Assembly: GCA_034666705.1 (NCBI GenBank)
Contig: JAXDLH010000367.1
Location: forward strand, 1 to 20,401
DNA length: 20,401 nucleotides
From: JAXDLH01 sp034666705
GTDB lineage: Bacteria; Chloroflexota; UBA6077; SHYK01
Direction of reading: 5' to 3'
Shown here: positions 1 to 6,358 of the stretch, in pieces
Position numbering within the stretch: the stretch's first letter is position 1
How the letters are laid out: every line of letters starts with the position of its first letter
Translations under genes and position numbers: made by a program
The notes under the pieces: generated by a model
The model's database searches: none
What the model was told of the DNA's origin: nothing
What the model saw: only the letters and a program-made list of their open reading frames with translations

Positions 1-1
1 C

Positions 2-385
2 GGTGATGGCGAGCCAACGGCAGATGCGATGGTGCACCTCGTGGTCGGCGAGCAGGAAGAGCGGACCGCGGCGACGGGCGACGGGCCTGTGCACGCGCTG
101 GACCAAGCGGTCCGTAAGGCATTGCGCCCGTTCTTCCCGAATGTGGATGAGATCCACTTGATCGACTACCGGGTGCGCGTGCTGGACGGCGCCGAGGGCA
201 CGGCAACGCAAGTGCGGGTGCTCATCGAGTCGGCGGATGCGCACGGCTCGTGGACAACCGTGGGCGTCTCACCGAACATCCTGGAGGCGAGCTGGGAAGC
301 GCTTGCCGATAGCGTGGAGTACGGTTTGGCGCGTCACCATGGAGCGGTGATGGTCGTGCCCGGCGCCGAGGTGGTATCGGCATAG
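2..385 (+). CDS. cimA: Citramalate synthase, C-terminal part (5' end outside window)
   Basis: This is the last 127 residues of a LeuA/CimA-type acyltransferase; the frame is open to the window edge. The visible part is the C-terminal LeuA dimer (allosteric) domain. Diagnostic segments are GDGPVHALDQAVRKAL, IDYRVRVLDG, TQVRVLIES and TVGVSPNILEASWEAL followed by DS-EY. The 'YRVRVLDG...TVGVS.NI.EASW' pattern is typical of CimA rather than classical 2-isopropylmalate synthase. CimA condenses pyruvate with acetyl-CoA to (R)-citramalate, the first step of the threonine-independent isoleucine route. The catalytic TIM barrel lies upstream of the window. The gene ends at TAG and converges on the fabF-like gene 72 bp away. 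A leuA paralogue is the main alternative. Confidence 0.88.
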   Translation, partial: GDGEPTADAMVHLVVGEQEERTAATGDGPVHALDQAVRKALRPFFPNVDEIHLIDYRVRVLDGAEGTATQVRVLIESADAHGSWTTVGVSPNILEASWEALADSVEYGLARHHGAVMVVPGAEVVSA

Positions 386-403
386 GCCGGGCTGGAGTTG
401 GTA

Positions 404-439
404 GGCTCCTCGCGTGCTCCGACGGGGTCGGGGCGAGCC
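404..439. terminator. Possible bidirectional terminator hairpin
   Basis: The 72-bp gap between the convergent cimA and fabF-like stops holds a two-part dyad. An inner stem CCGAC/GTCGG (419-423 and 427-431) has a GGG loop, and outer arms GGCTC (404-408) and GAGCC (435-439) flank it. There is no T-tract on either side, so intrinsic termination is only suggested by position between two convergent genes. Confidence 0.33.
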
Positions 440-457
440 AGACGCAGACTGAGAGAG

Positions 458-1720
458 TTAGGCGGTGGGGAGTTGCGCGCGCGCGAGGACCAGGCTTGCG
501 TTGATGCCGCCGAAGCCAAAGGCATTGGTGAGCGCAATTGCCGCATTGCACGTCAGGCCCTCGGGTGGCACGTGGGTCACGATGCACGCCGGATCGGGCT
601 CGTCGAGGTTTGCGGTTGGCGGGAACCAGCCAGTCCGCAGCGCCATGCCGGTGATGGCGACCTCAATGGCGCCCGTTGCCCCCAGCGCATGTCCGTGCAG
701 TCCCTTGGTGCCGCTGACGGGTACCCCGGGGGCTTGGTCGCCAAACACCAGTTGGACCGCCCGCGCCTCAGCGGCGTCACCCAACGGGGTGCCGGTGGCA
801 TGCGCATTGACATAATCGACGGTGTGCGGGGGTAGCCCGGCTTCAGCGAGGGCGAGGGTCATCGCCCGGGCCGCCTGCGTCGCCGTGGGCAGCGGCGCCG
901 TCATGTGGTACGCGTCGTTCGTCGTCCCATAGCCGAGGATCTCGAAGAGCGGCTCTGCGCCGCGTGCCGCAGCGTGAGCGCCGCTCTCGAGCACGAACAT
1001 CGCTGCCCCCTCGGCCATAACGAAGCCGTCTCGACCCATGTCGAACGGCCGGCACGCGTGTGGGGCATCCTCATTGCGGCGCGACATCGCGCGAATCAAG
1101 GCGAAGGCGCCGAAAGAGAGCGGGGCGAGCGGGGCCTCCGCCCCTCCGGCGAGCGCGACCTCGGCGCGACCATCCCTGATGAGGCGGAACGCCTCGCCGA
1201 GGGCGATCAGCCCAGAGGCGCACGAGTTGGCGTTGCCCAGCGTGGGTCCGTTGAACCCGAATTCGAGTGCGACGTTGGTGGCGCCGGCGCCACCAAACAC
1301 GGAGAGGGCCAGCGTGGACTCTACGCCGCGAACGCCGCGCGCGAGATAGTTCGTGTGCTGCTCCTCGCCAAATGCGATGCCTCCCAGGGCGCTGCCAAGA
1401 TAAACCGCCGCGGCCTCTCGTTCGTCACAGGTCAGCGAAAGGACGGCATGGTCCAGGGCCTGGCGGCTCGCGGCAACGGCGAGCTGCGAGAAGCGATCCA
1501 AGCGGCGAGCACGCCGCGCTTCGAGGTAGTCGCACGGATCGAAATCGTCGACCTGAGCGGCGATCTGTGAGCTGAAAGGGGATGGGTCGAAGCGAGTAAT
1601 GCCGCGGACGGCCGAGGTCCCGCGCCGCACACCTGCCCAGAGGCCCTCGAAGCCACTTCCGATCGGCGTGATTGCGCCTACGCCCGTGACCACGACGCGC
1701 TGCCCCGGTGCGGTTCTCAC
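458..1720 (-). CDS. Beta-ketoacyl-ACP synthase II (FabF-like ketosynthase)
   Basis: 420 residues, normal length for the thiolase-fold FabF/KAS II family, which performs decarboxylative Claisen condensation of malonyl-ACP with an acyl primer. The start VVVTGVGAITPIG is the usual N-terminus. The catalytic triad is visible: C167 in NSCASG, H307 in NAHATGTPLGD and H344 in GLHGHALGATGAIE, with K339 just before it, and NAFGFGGINASLVL near the C-terminus. The nucleophile elbow reads NSCASG instead of the common TACATG/TACAT, suggesting a specialised subgroup rather than the housekeeping enzyme. The start is GTG, overlapping the SRPBCC stop as GTGA, with no clear Shine-Dalgarno, so translational coupling is likely. 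It is last in the accD-led operon. It is complete and probably active; substrate and carrier protein are unknown because no acpP is nearby. Confidence 0.9.
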   Translation of the reverse strand: MRTAPGQRVVVTGVGAITPIGSGFEGLWAGVRRGTSAVRGITRFDPSPFSSQIAAQVDDFDPCDYLEARRARRLDRFSQLAVAASRQALDHAVLSLTCDEREAAAVYLGSALGGIAFGEEQHTNYLARGVRGVESTLALSVFGGAGATNVALEFGFNGPTLGNANSCASGLIALGEAFRLIRDGRAEVALAGGAEAPLAPLSFGAFALIRAMSRRNEDAPHACRPFDMGRDGFVMAEGAAMFVLESGAHAAARGAEPLFEILGYGTTNDAYHMTAPLPTATQAARAMTLALAEAGLPPHTVDYVNAHATGTPLGDAAEARAVQLVFGDQAPGVPVSGTKGLHGHALGATGAIEVAITGMALRTGWFPPTANLDEPDPACIVTHVPPEGLTCNAAIALTNAFGFGGINASLVLARAQLPTA

Positions 1721-2184
1721 CAGCGCTGGCTCGTGCTGGAGATGGCCTGGGCCTCCGCAATGACCTTGATGCGGCGGAGCGTCTTGTTGGCGATGTTCTC
1801 CACGAAGAGCGGACCGACGATGAGGTCCGCGACGAGCCCGCCAATCAGCGGCCAGCGGAGTCGCAGGTCATGAGAGATCGACACCTGCACACCATCAGGC
1901 TGGGGCAGGAACCGCCACTCTACATCCATCCCCGTGGTTACGCCGCGCACGTGGCGAAAGGTGATGCAGTGCGTCACGGGGTCGCACCGTTGTTCCGCGC
2001 GCCATTGCAGCGGCACGCCATCCCGACTCGCGGCCATCTCGACCAATCGATGCGATGCATGCTCTTGGAGAATCGTTACCCAGCGATAGTGTGGCAGCAG
2101 CTCAGGCCAGCGCTCGACCGCGGCAGCAAGCGCGTATACGACCTCCACCGGTGCGTGCATGACGATGACGTTCTCGGTGTGCAC
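1717..2184 (-). CDS. SRPBCC / START-like polyketide cyclase-type protein
   Basis: 155 residues from the chosen GTG at 2184, preceded by GAGAGGAG at short spacing and lying 10 nt after the oxidoreductase stop. The frame stays open further upstream, but that would overlap the neighbouring gene and adds a low-complexity stretch with no family resemblance. The protein opens with VHTENVIVMHAPVEVVYALA, then AAAVERWPELLPHYRWVTIL and WRAEQRCDPVTHCITFRHVRG, matching the SRPBCC (Bet v1/START/Coq10-like) fold, with a C-terminal amphipathic helix carrying FVENIANKTLRRIK. These proteins form a hydrophobic cavity and act as polyketide aromatase/cyclases or lipid and quinone binders. Next to a ketosynthase, a methyltransferase and a reductase, a cyclase or hydrophobic-intermediate carrier role is a reasonable inference. 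Its stop overlaps the fabF-like start by 4 nt. Confidence 0.8.
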   Translation of the reverse strand: MHTENVIVMHAPVEVVYALAAAVERWPELLPHYRWVTILQEHASHRLVEMAASRDGVPLQWRAEQRCDPVTHCITFRHVRGVTTGMDVEWRFLPQPDGVQVSISHDLRLRWPLIGGLVADLIVGPLFVENIANKTLRRIKVIAEAQAISSTSQRW

Positions 2185-2194
2185 GAAGCTCCTC

Positions 2195-3388
2195 TCAGGG
2201 GCGAAGCAGCGCCCAGAGAAAGGCGGGTTGGAGCGCCACGCTGGCGGGCTCATAGTCGCCGAGCACGCCGGCGAGCTGGCGCGCGAGCGGTGGGCGCGCG
2301 GCAAGCTGCCCAACCACCCGACTGAATACGTTGCGAGAAGCTAGGAATAGCTGGGCGAGGCTGCAGACGCGCTCCTTGTCGCCGAAGGCGGCCCGTCGTG
2401 CTGCTGCATAGCCGATGGGGACGCGATCTGCCCGTCCCAACGCAGCCTCGATCGCTGGCCCGGCGAGCTCAGCGCCGCGAAGTGCGCGATATACGCCTTC
2501 GCCAGTGAACGGGTCCAGGAAGCCGGCGGCGTCGCCGACGAGCAGATAACCTGGCCCGGCGACGTTCCGGACGCGACGGGCCAATGGGCCCATGCCGCGA
2601 ATCGCGCCCCGGCGCTCGAGAGGCGCCAGAATGGCGGCGGCTTCCGGGAGCTGCGCAAGCCGGCGGTCGAAGTACGCTTCGGTCGCCTCTCCGCCGCGCC
2701 GGTCACGCAGCCTCGTGACGAGCCCGACGTTGAGGAACTGTTCGTTTAGAGGCGCCAGGCCGCAATAGAGGCGACCACCAACGTGCATCTGTCCGCATTC
2801 CTCGAGGCCGTGCGGACCCACATAGCGAGCCACGAGCCCGAGACGACGCGGCCAGCGACTGGGCACGTCCAGGCCGAGCGAGCGCGCCACCGTCGAGTGC
2901 AGCCCGTCCGCGCCGACGACAACCTGCGCTCGCAACGTAGCCGCCCCCTCCGCGGTGCGAACCTGCAGGCCGACGACGCGAGAGCCCTCGATCACTGTAC
3001 CAAGCACCGCAGACCGTTCTTGCACGCGCGCGCCCTGCCTCCGCGCGTGATCGAGAAGCACCTGGTCGAAGATCGGACGAGCGATCGCGATGGCCGATCG
3101 CGCGCCTTGCCGGCTCGCATATGAGAGGGTGAAGTGCGCGTCGCCGGCGTGGACCTCCATCCCGCGGAGATGTGCAGGCGCGGCAGAGCGGACTGCCTCC
3201 CAGGCGCCGAGCCGGTCGAGCGCGTCGACCACGCCGGGGCTCATGAATTCCGCGCAGGGCTTCTCGCGTGGGAAAGCGGCGCGCTCGACGACGAGCACGT
3301 TGACGCCACGGCGGGCGAGCCAGGCCGCGGTGGCTGCTCCGGCCGGGCCACCGCCGGCGATCAGTACGTCAGCGCTTGACTGGCTCAC
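2195..3388 (-). CDS. Geranylgeranyl reductase-family FAD-dependent oxidoreductase
   Basis: 397 residues, usual for the family. An N-terminal Rossmann FAD-binding motif is at residues 9-36 (LIAGGGPAGAATAAWLARRG, ending VLVVER), followed by KPCAEFMSPGVVDALDRLG, where a conserved Cys lies near the flavin. The second FAD motif is GADGLHSTVARSLGL (159-173), and the third is LLVGDAAGFLDPFTGEG (282-298). This is the PHBH/GGR group, which reduces isoprenoid chains or hydroxylates lipophilic and polyketide substrates. The start is GTG with GGAG immediately upstream, forming a GTGA overlap with the methyltransferase stop. In many bacteria this reductase type and the methyltransferase found here sit beside type III polyketide synthases; here a FabF-like enzyme occupies the same operon. 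Family membership is secure; the substrate is not. Confidence 0.86.
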   Translation of the reverse strand: MSQSSADVLIAGGGPAGAATAAWLARRGVNVLVVERAAFPREKPCAEFMSPGVVDALDRLGAWEAVRSAAPAHLRGMEVHAGDAHFTLSYASRQGARSAIAIARPIFDQVLLDHARRQGARVQERSAVLGTVIEGSRVVGLQVRTAEGAATLRAQVVVGADGLHSTVARSLGLDVPSRWPRRLGLVARYVGPHGLEECGQMHVGGRLYCGLAPLNEQFLNVGLVTRLRDRRGGEATEAYFDRRLAQLPEAAAILAPLERRGAIRGMGPLARRVRNVAGPGYLLVGDAAGFLDPFTGEGVYRALRGAELAGPAIEAALGRADRVPIGYAAARRAAFGDKERVCSLAQLFLASRNVFSRVVGQLAARPPLARQLAGVLGDYEPASVALQPAFLWALLRP

Positions 3389-4200
3389 GCTCCAGCCCGC
3401 GCGCGTGCCATCGTTTGATGCAGCACTCCGGCATGCTGCTGGCGACGCGGGTGTGCAGCCAGTGCCACGCGATAGCCGAGGGTCGTGTGGGCCGCCGTGA
3501 CCTGGAGCTCGGCGCGCTCCATGAGATCGCGCAGCTCAGCTCGCGTATAGGCGCGGCGAACCGAGAGTGGCCCATCGTGGCGCGTGAGCGAATTCTGAGT
3601 CAGGGTTAGACCGAAAAGCTGCGCCCCCAGATAACCGGGCCACGAGCGAATCAGGTCGTTCACCACTATGCCGAGGCGTGCCACGCGACCCATCTCACGC
3701 AGCATGGTGACCGCATCCGCTTTTTGAAAATGATGCAAGGCGAGGGAGCACATTGCTACGTCGACCGCGCCATCGGCGATTGGGAGTGCGCGCCCGTCGG
3801 CTGCGGCGAAAAGGACGTGGGTGGCACCACGCATGGGGGTGGTAGTCTCCCATTTGCGGGCAAGCTGTAGCACGAGCGGGCTGAGGTCGGTGGCAACGCA
3901 CCGACAGCGAAGGTGACGCCGCTGCGCCCACTGGGCGACCGCCGCGGGGATGTCCGCGCTGCCGGTTGCTACGTCCAGCACCACCAACTCGTCGCCGGGT
4001 CGCAGGTCGGTCGTGAGATCGGCGATAGCGCGCTGGGTTAGCCGAGTGCCGCCGAGGTCCCGGTTCACACGCCGCAGGTCGGCGAGGTTGCCCGCGAGCA
4101 GGTCAGGGTCCACGGTTGGCTCATCCATCCGTTCGCTTTCAGCAGTCCAGCGTGGCCGCACCAGCCTGCGGAGCGAGCGCTCGACAATCGTGGACCCCAT
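3385..4200 (-). CDS. Class I SAM-dependent methyltransferase
   Basis: 271 residues from the ATG at 4200, which has GGGAGG about 10 nt upstream. A TTG at 4263 and an ATG at 4128 are alternatives. The Rossmann methyltransferase core is clear: motif I VVLDVATGSADI (about residues 73-84), motif II ATDLSPLVLQLARKW, post-motif ADGRALPIADGAVDVAMCSLALHHF, then LREMGRVARLGIVVNDLIRS. The tail LTRHDGPLSVRRAYTRAELRDLMERAEL is characteristic of a methyltransferase family commonly encoded with chalcone/stilbene-type polyketide synthases and geranylgeranyl-reductase-like flavoproteins (family knowledge). It resembles UbiE in the core but lacks UbiE's usual ends. It lies 75 nt after accA and its stop overlaps the oxidoreductase start. 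It probably C- or O-methylates a hydrophobic product. Confidence 0.84.
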   Translation of the reverse strand: MGSTIVERSLRRLVRPRWTAESERMDEPTVDPDLLAGNLADLRRVNRDLGGTRLTQRAIADLTTDLRPGDELVVLDVATGSADIPAAVAQWAQRRHLRCRCVATDLSPLVLQLARKWETTTPMRGATHVLFAAADGRALPIADGAVDVAMCSLALHHFQKADAVTMLREMGRVARLGIVVNDLIRSWPGYLGAQLFGLTLTQNSLTRHDGPLSVRRAYTRAELRDLMERAELQVTAAHTTLGYRVALAAHPRRQQHAGVLHQTMARARAGA

Positions 4201-4275
4201 GGGACGTCGCCCTCCCAGAACGTGACGGTCCATTATGCAGGCGCCCGCCGGCAATTTGAGCAAAGGGTGGTCCGG

Positions 4276-5121
4276 CTATTGCGGCTGAGCTTCCTGGACG
4301 ACGCCGATGCGACGATATTTGGCTAGACGGTCGGCGAGAAGGGCAGGCACGTCGAGCGCCACGCCCTGGCCGAACCGCTCATCGAGCTCAGCTAGCATAC
4401 CCAGGAGTGCCGCGCGCAGCGCCGCCCCGGCCTGAGCGTAGTCCTCGTGCGCGCCCCCCTCGGGCTCAGGGACGATCGCATCCGCCACGCCAGCGGCGAG
4501 CAGATCCGGCGCCGTCAGCTTCATCGCCGCGGCCGCCTGTGGGGCGAGCGCGGAGTCGTTCCAGAGGATCGAGGCGCAGCCTTCCGGGGAAACCACGGAG
4601 TACGTTGCGTTCTCGAGCATCAGCAGTCGGTCGGCGACCCCGATGGCCAGCGCCCCGCCGCTGCCCCCTTCCCCGATGACAATGGCCACGGTCGGGACGG
4701 GCAGCTCTACCATCTCGGCGAGGTTCTCCGAGATGGCCCAGGCCTGCCCTCGGTTCTCTGCCTCCAGGCTGGGGTCTGCTCCTGACGTATCGATGAAGGT
4801 GATGATCGGATACCCGAACTTCGCTGCCTGGCGCATCAATCGCAGCGCTTTGCGATATCCCTCCGGGCGCGCCATGCCGAAGCGTCGGTGCAGCCGCTCG
4901 TTCGTCGTGCGTCCCTTTTGATGGCCCACGACCATGACCGTGCGCCCATCGAGCGACGCGATGCCGCCGACAATTGCGGGATCGTCAGCGTACTGGTGAT
5001 CGCCGTGGAGCTCGAAGAACTCGCTGAACACCATGGCGATGTAGTCCAGTGCAAATGGGCGCTTCGGATCGCGCGCGATCTGGACGATCCGCCAGGGCTC
5101 GGCAGTCGCGTGCTCGGTCAC
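4276..5121 (-). CDS. accA: Acetyl-CoA carboxylase carboxyltransferase, alpha subunit
   Basis: 281 residues, a little shorter than the enterobacterial protein (about 317). The crotonase-fold carboxyltransferase segments are intact: RIVQIARDPKRPFALDYI, FSEFFELHGDHQYADDPAIVGGIA, VVGHQKGRTTNE, FGMARPEGYRKALRLM, FIDTSGADPSLEAENRGQ, and IGEGGSGGALAIGVADRLLM followed by SVVSPEGCASILW. AccA and AccD together transfer CO2 from carboxybiotin to acetyl-CoA to make malonyl-CoA. The start is GTG, in a GTGA overlap with accD, with no Shine-Dalgarno, so translation is probably coupled. An internal ATG would remove the conserved RIVQIARDP segment. Biotin carboxylase (accC) and BCCP (accB) are not in the window and must be elsewhere. 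Confidence 0.95.
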   Translation of the reverse strand: MTEHATAEPWRIVQIARDPKRPFALDYIAMVFSEFFELHGDHQYADDPAIVGGIASLDGRTVMVVGHQKGRTTNERLHRRFGMARPEGYRKALRLMRQAAKFGYPIITFIDTSGADPSLEAENRGQAWAISENLAEMVELPVPTVAIVIGEGGSGGALAIGVADRLLMLENATYSVVSPEGCASILWNDSALAPQAAAAMKLTAPDLLAAGVADAIVPEPEGGAHEDYAQAGAALRAALLGMLAELDERFGQGVALDVPALLADRLAKYRRIGVVQEAQPQ

Positions 5122-6020
5122 GATGGCATCGTGCTGCGCGCGGCGCGGGCGTTGGCGGTACGCTCGCGGCCATTGCGACGCGTCTTTCCCTTGGCGGGCG
5201 CGATCGTATAGAGGCGCAGGAGCTTCCCGAGCGTGGCCCGCAGCTCACGTCGATGCACCACTGCGTCGATCATCCCGTGTTGGAGCAGCTTCTCGGGACT
5301 CTGCGCGTCTGGCGGCAGCTTCTGGCGTGTCGTCTGCTCGATGACGCGGGGGCCCGCGAACCCCACGAGTGCGCCCGGTTCGGCAAGAATCACATCGCCC
5401 AGGCTTGCGAAGCTCGCGGTGACGCCACCAGTGGTGGGATCGGTCAGCACCGAGAAGCACGGCACACGGGCGCGACCCAACTGTGCCAGGGCCGCCGAAG
5501 TCTTTGCCATTTGCATGAGCGAGTAAATGCCCTCGTGCATCCGCGCGCCGCCCGAGCATGCGACCAGCACGAGCGGTGTGCTCTCGGCCGCGGATCGTTC
5601 GGCGGCACGGGTGACGCGCTCGCCGACGACGGAGCCCATACTCGCGCCTAGAAAGCCAAAGTCGCAGACCGCGAGCCTGGTGAGGTGGTCCTCGATGCGC
5701 GCGCACCCGGTAAGGATCGCCTCATCCATTCCGGTCTTCGCCTGCTCCTCGGCCACCTTGTCCGGATATGCCTTGCCGAGGCTCTCGAATTGCAGTGGAT
5801 CTGCTGGCCGCATGCCGGCGTCCTCCTCGACCCAGGAGCCGGGATCGGCCAGCATCTCGATGCGCTCGCTCGCGGTAATGCGCGCGTGGTGACTGCACTT
5901 CGGACAGGTTTTGTAGTTATCCTCGAACTCTTTGCGGTAGATGAGCTCGTGGCAGCGAGCGCACTGTACCCAGAGGTCGCCCGGGCCTTGTCGATGACGG
6001 TGGAGGATGTTCTGGATCAT
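5118..6020 (-). CDS. accD: Acetyl-CoA carboxylase carboxyltransferase, beta subunit
   Basis: 300 residues, normal for AccD. An N-terminal four-cysteine zinc ribbon is visible: C20 and C23 (CARC) with C39 and C42 (CPKC). It is followed by the carboxyltransferase body with GMRPADPLQFESLGKAYPDK, AILTGCARIEDHLTRLAVCDF, FLGASMGSVVGERVTRAAE, LVACSGGARMHEGIYSLMQM, CFSVLTDPTTGGVTASFA and VGFAGPRVIEQTTRQKLP. It is the first gene of the operon and forms the heterotetrameric carboxyltransferase with AccA. The C-terminal 25 residues are basic and Ala/Arg-rich (KGKTRRNGRERTANARAAR). The start is ATG with no Shine-Dalgarno upstream; a -10-like hexamer ends only 6 nt before it, pointing to leaderless translation. 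Confidence 0.95.
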   Translation of the reverse strand: MIQNILHRHRQGPGDLWVQCARCHELIYRKEFEDNYKTCPKCSHHARITASERIEMLADPGSWVEEDAGMRPADPLQFESLGKAYPDKVAEEQAKTGMDEAILTGCARIEDHLTRLAVCDFGFLGASMGSVVGERVTRAAERSAAESTPLVLVACSGGARMHEGIYSLMQMAKTSAALAQLGRARVPCFSVLTDPTTGGVTASFASLGDVILAEPGALVGFAGPRVIEQTTRQKLPPDAQSPEKLLQHGMIDAVVHRRELRATLGKLLRLYTIAPAKGKTRRNGRERTANARAARSTMPS

Positions 6021-6026
6021 GCGCCG

Positions 6027-6055
6027 ATTATGAGGTCCCTGGCCGAGTCAAGCAA
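6027..6055 (-). promoter_or_regulatory. Putative promoter of the accD operon
   Basis: On the minus strand, TTGCTT (6050-6055) and CATAAT (6027-6032) are separated by 17 bp. The -10 matches consensus at five of six positions; the -35 matches only at TTG. Transcription would begin at or within a base or two of the accD ATG (6020), so the mRNA would be leaderless, in keeping with the missing Shine-Dalgarno. Confidence 0.42.
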
Positions 6056-6150
6056 GGCGAATTCGAATTGCGGGCAGATCGCATGCCCCTAGCAAGAGGA
6101 GCGCGTTGCCTGCTCGTAAGAGCCAAGTTGGGCGCTAGGTTTAAGAACTG

Positions 6151-6180
6151 TTGCGAATTTGTCACACGATTTGGTAGAGT
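6151..6180 (+). promoter_or_regulatory. Putative promoter of the NlpC/P60 gene
   Basis: TTGCGA (6151-6156) and TAGAGT (6175-6180) are separated by 18 bp in the AT-richest part of the 338-bp divergent gap between accD and the NlpC/P60 gene. Each hexamer matches sigma-70 consensus at about four of six positions. It would leave a leader of about 170 nt before the ATG at 6359. Confidence 0.35.
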
Positions 6181-6358
6181 GGCGCGGCCCACAAGGGAGG
6201 CCGAGATACAACTGGATATGCGCACTGCCGGGCGAGCCGACCCCCAATAGCCGCAGCAGCTAACTAGAGCCCCTCACTTCTTTCTTCCCCTCTCGCCACA
6301 CCCCCTCTGGTACTCGTGTGCCCACCGTGGGTTGCAGTGCAGGCATGTTCTCTGGAGT
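6181..6358 (+). other. Long 5' leader of the NlpC/P60 gene, possible structured RNA
   Basis: This is a non-coding stretch with no reading frame I can support. It contains GC-rich blocks, a CAGCTAAC element at 6257-6264 followed by TAGAGCC, and then a pyrimidine-rich tract (about 6270-6306). Cell-wall hydrolase genes of this family are often under c-di-AMP (ydaO/yuaA) riboswitches, whose 3' end carries a CAGCUAAC block. The other conserved blocks of that riboswitch are not evident here, so this is only a candidate leader element. Confidence 0.25.

Noticed and set aside
905..1570. 221-codon plus-strand open frame opposite the ketosynthase gene
   Set aside because: It is antisense to a complete FabF-like enzyme with an intact catalytic triad; no motif supports it.
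2185..2313. 43-residue N-terminal extension of the SRPBCC protein
   Set aside because: It would overlap the oxidoreductase gene and is low-complexity; the GTG at 2184 has a strong GAGAGGAG site.
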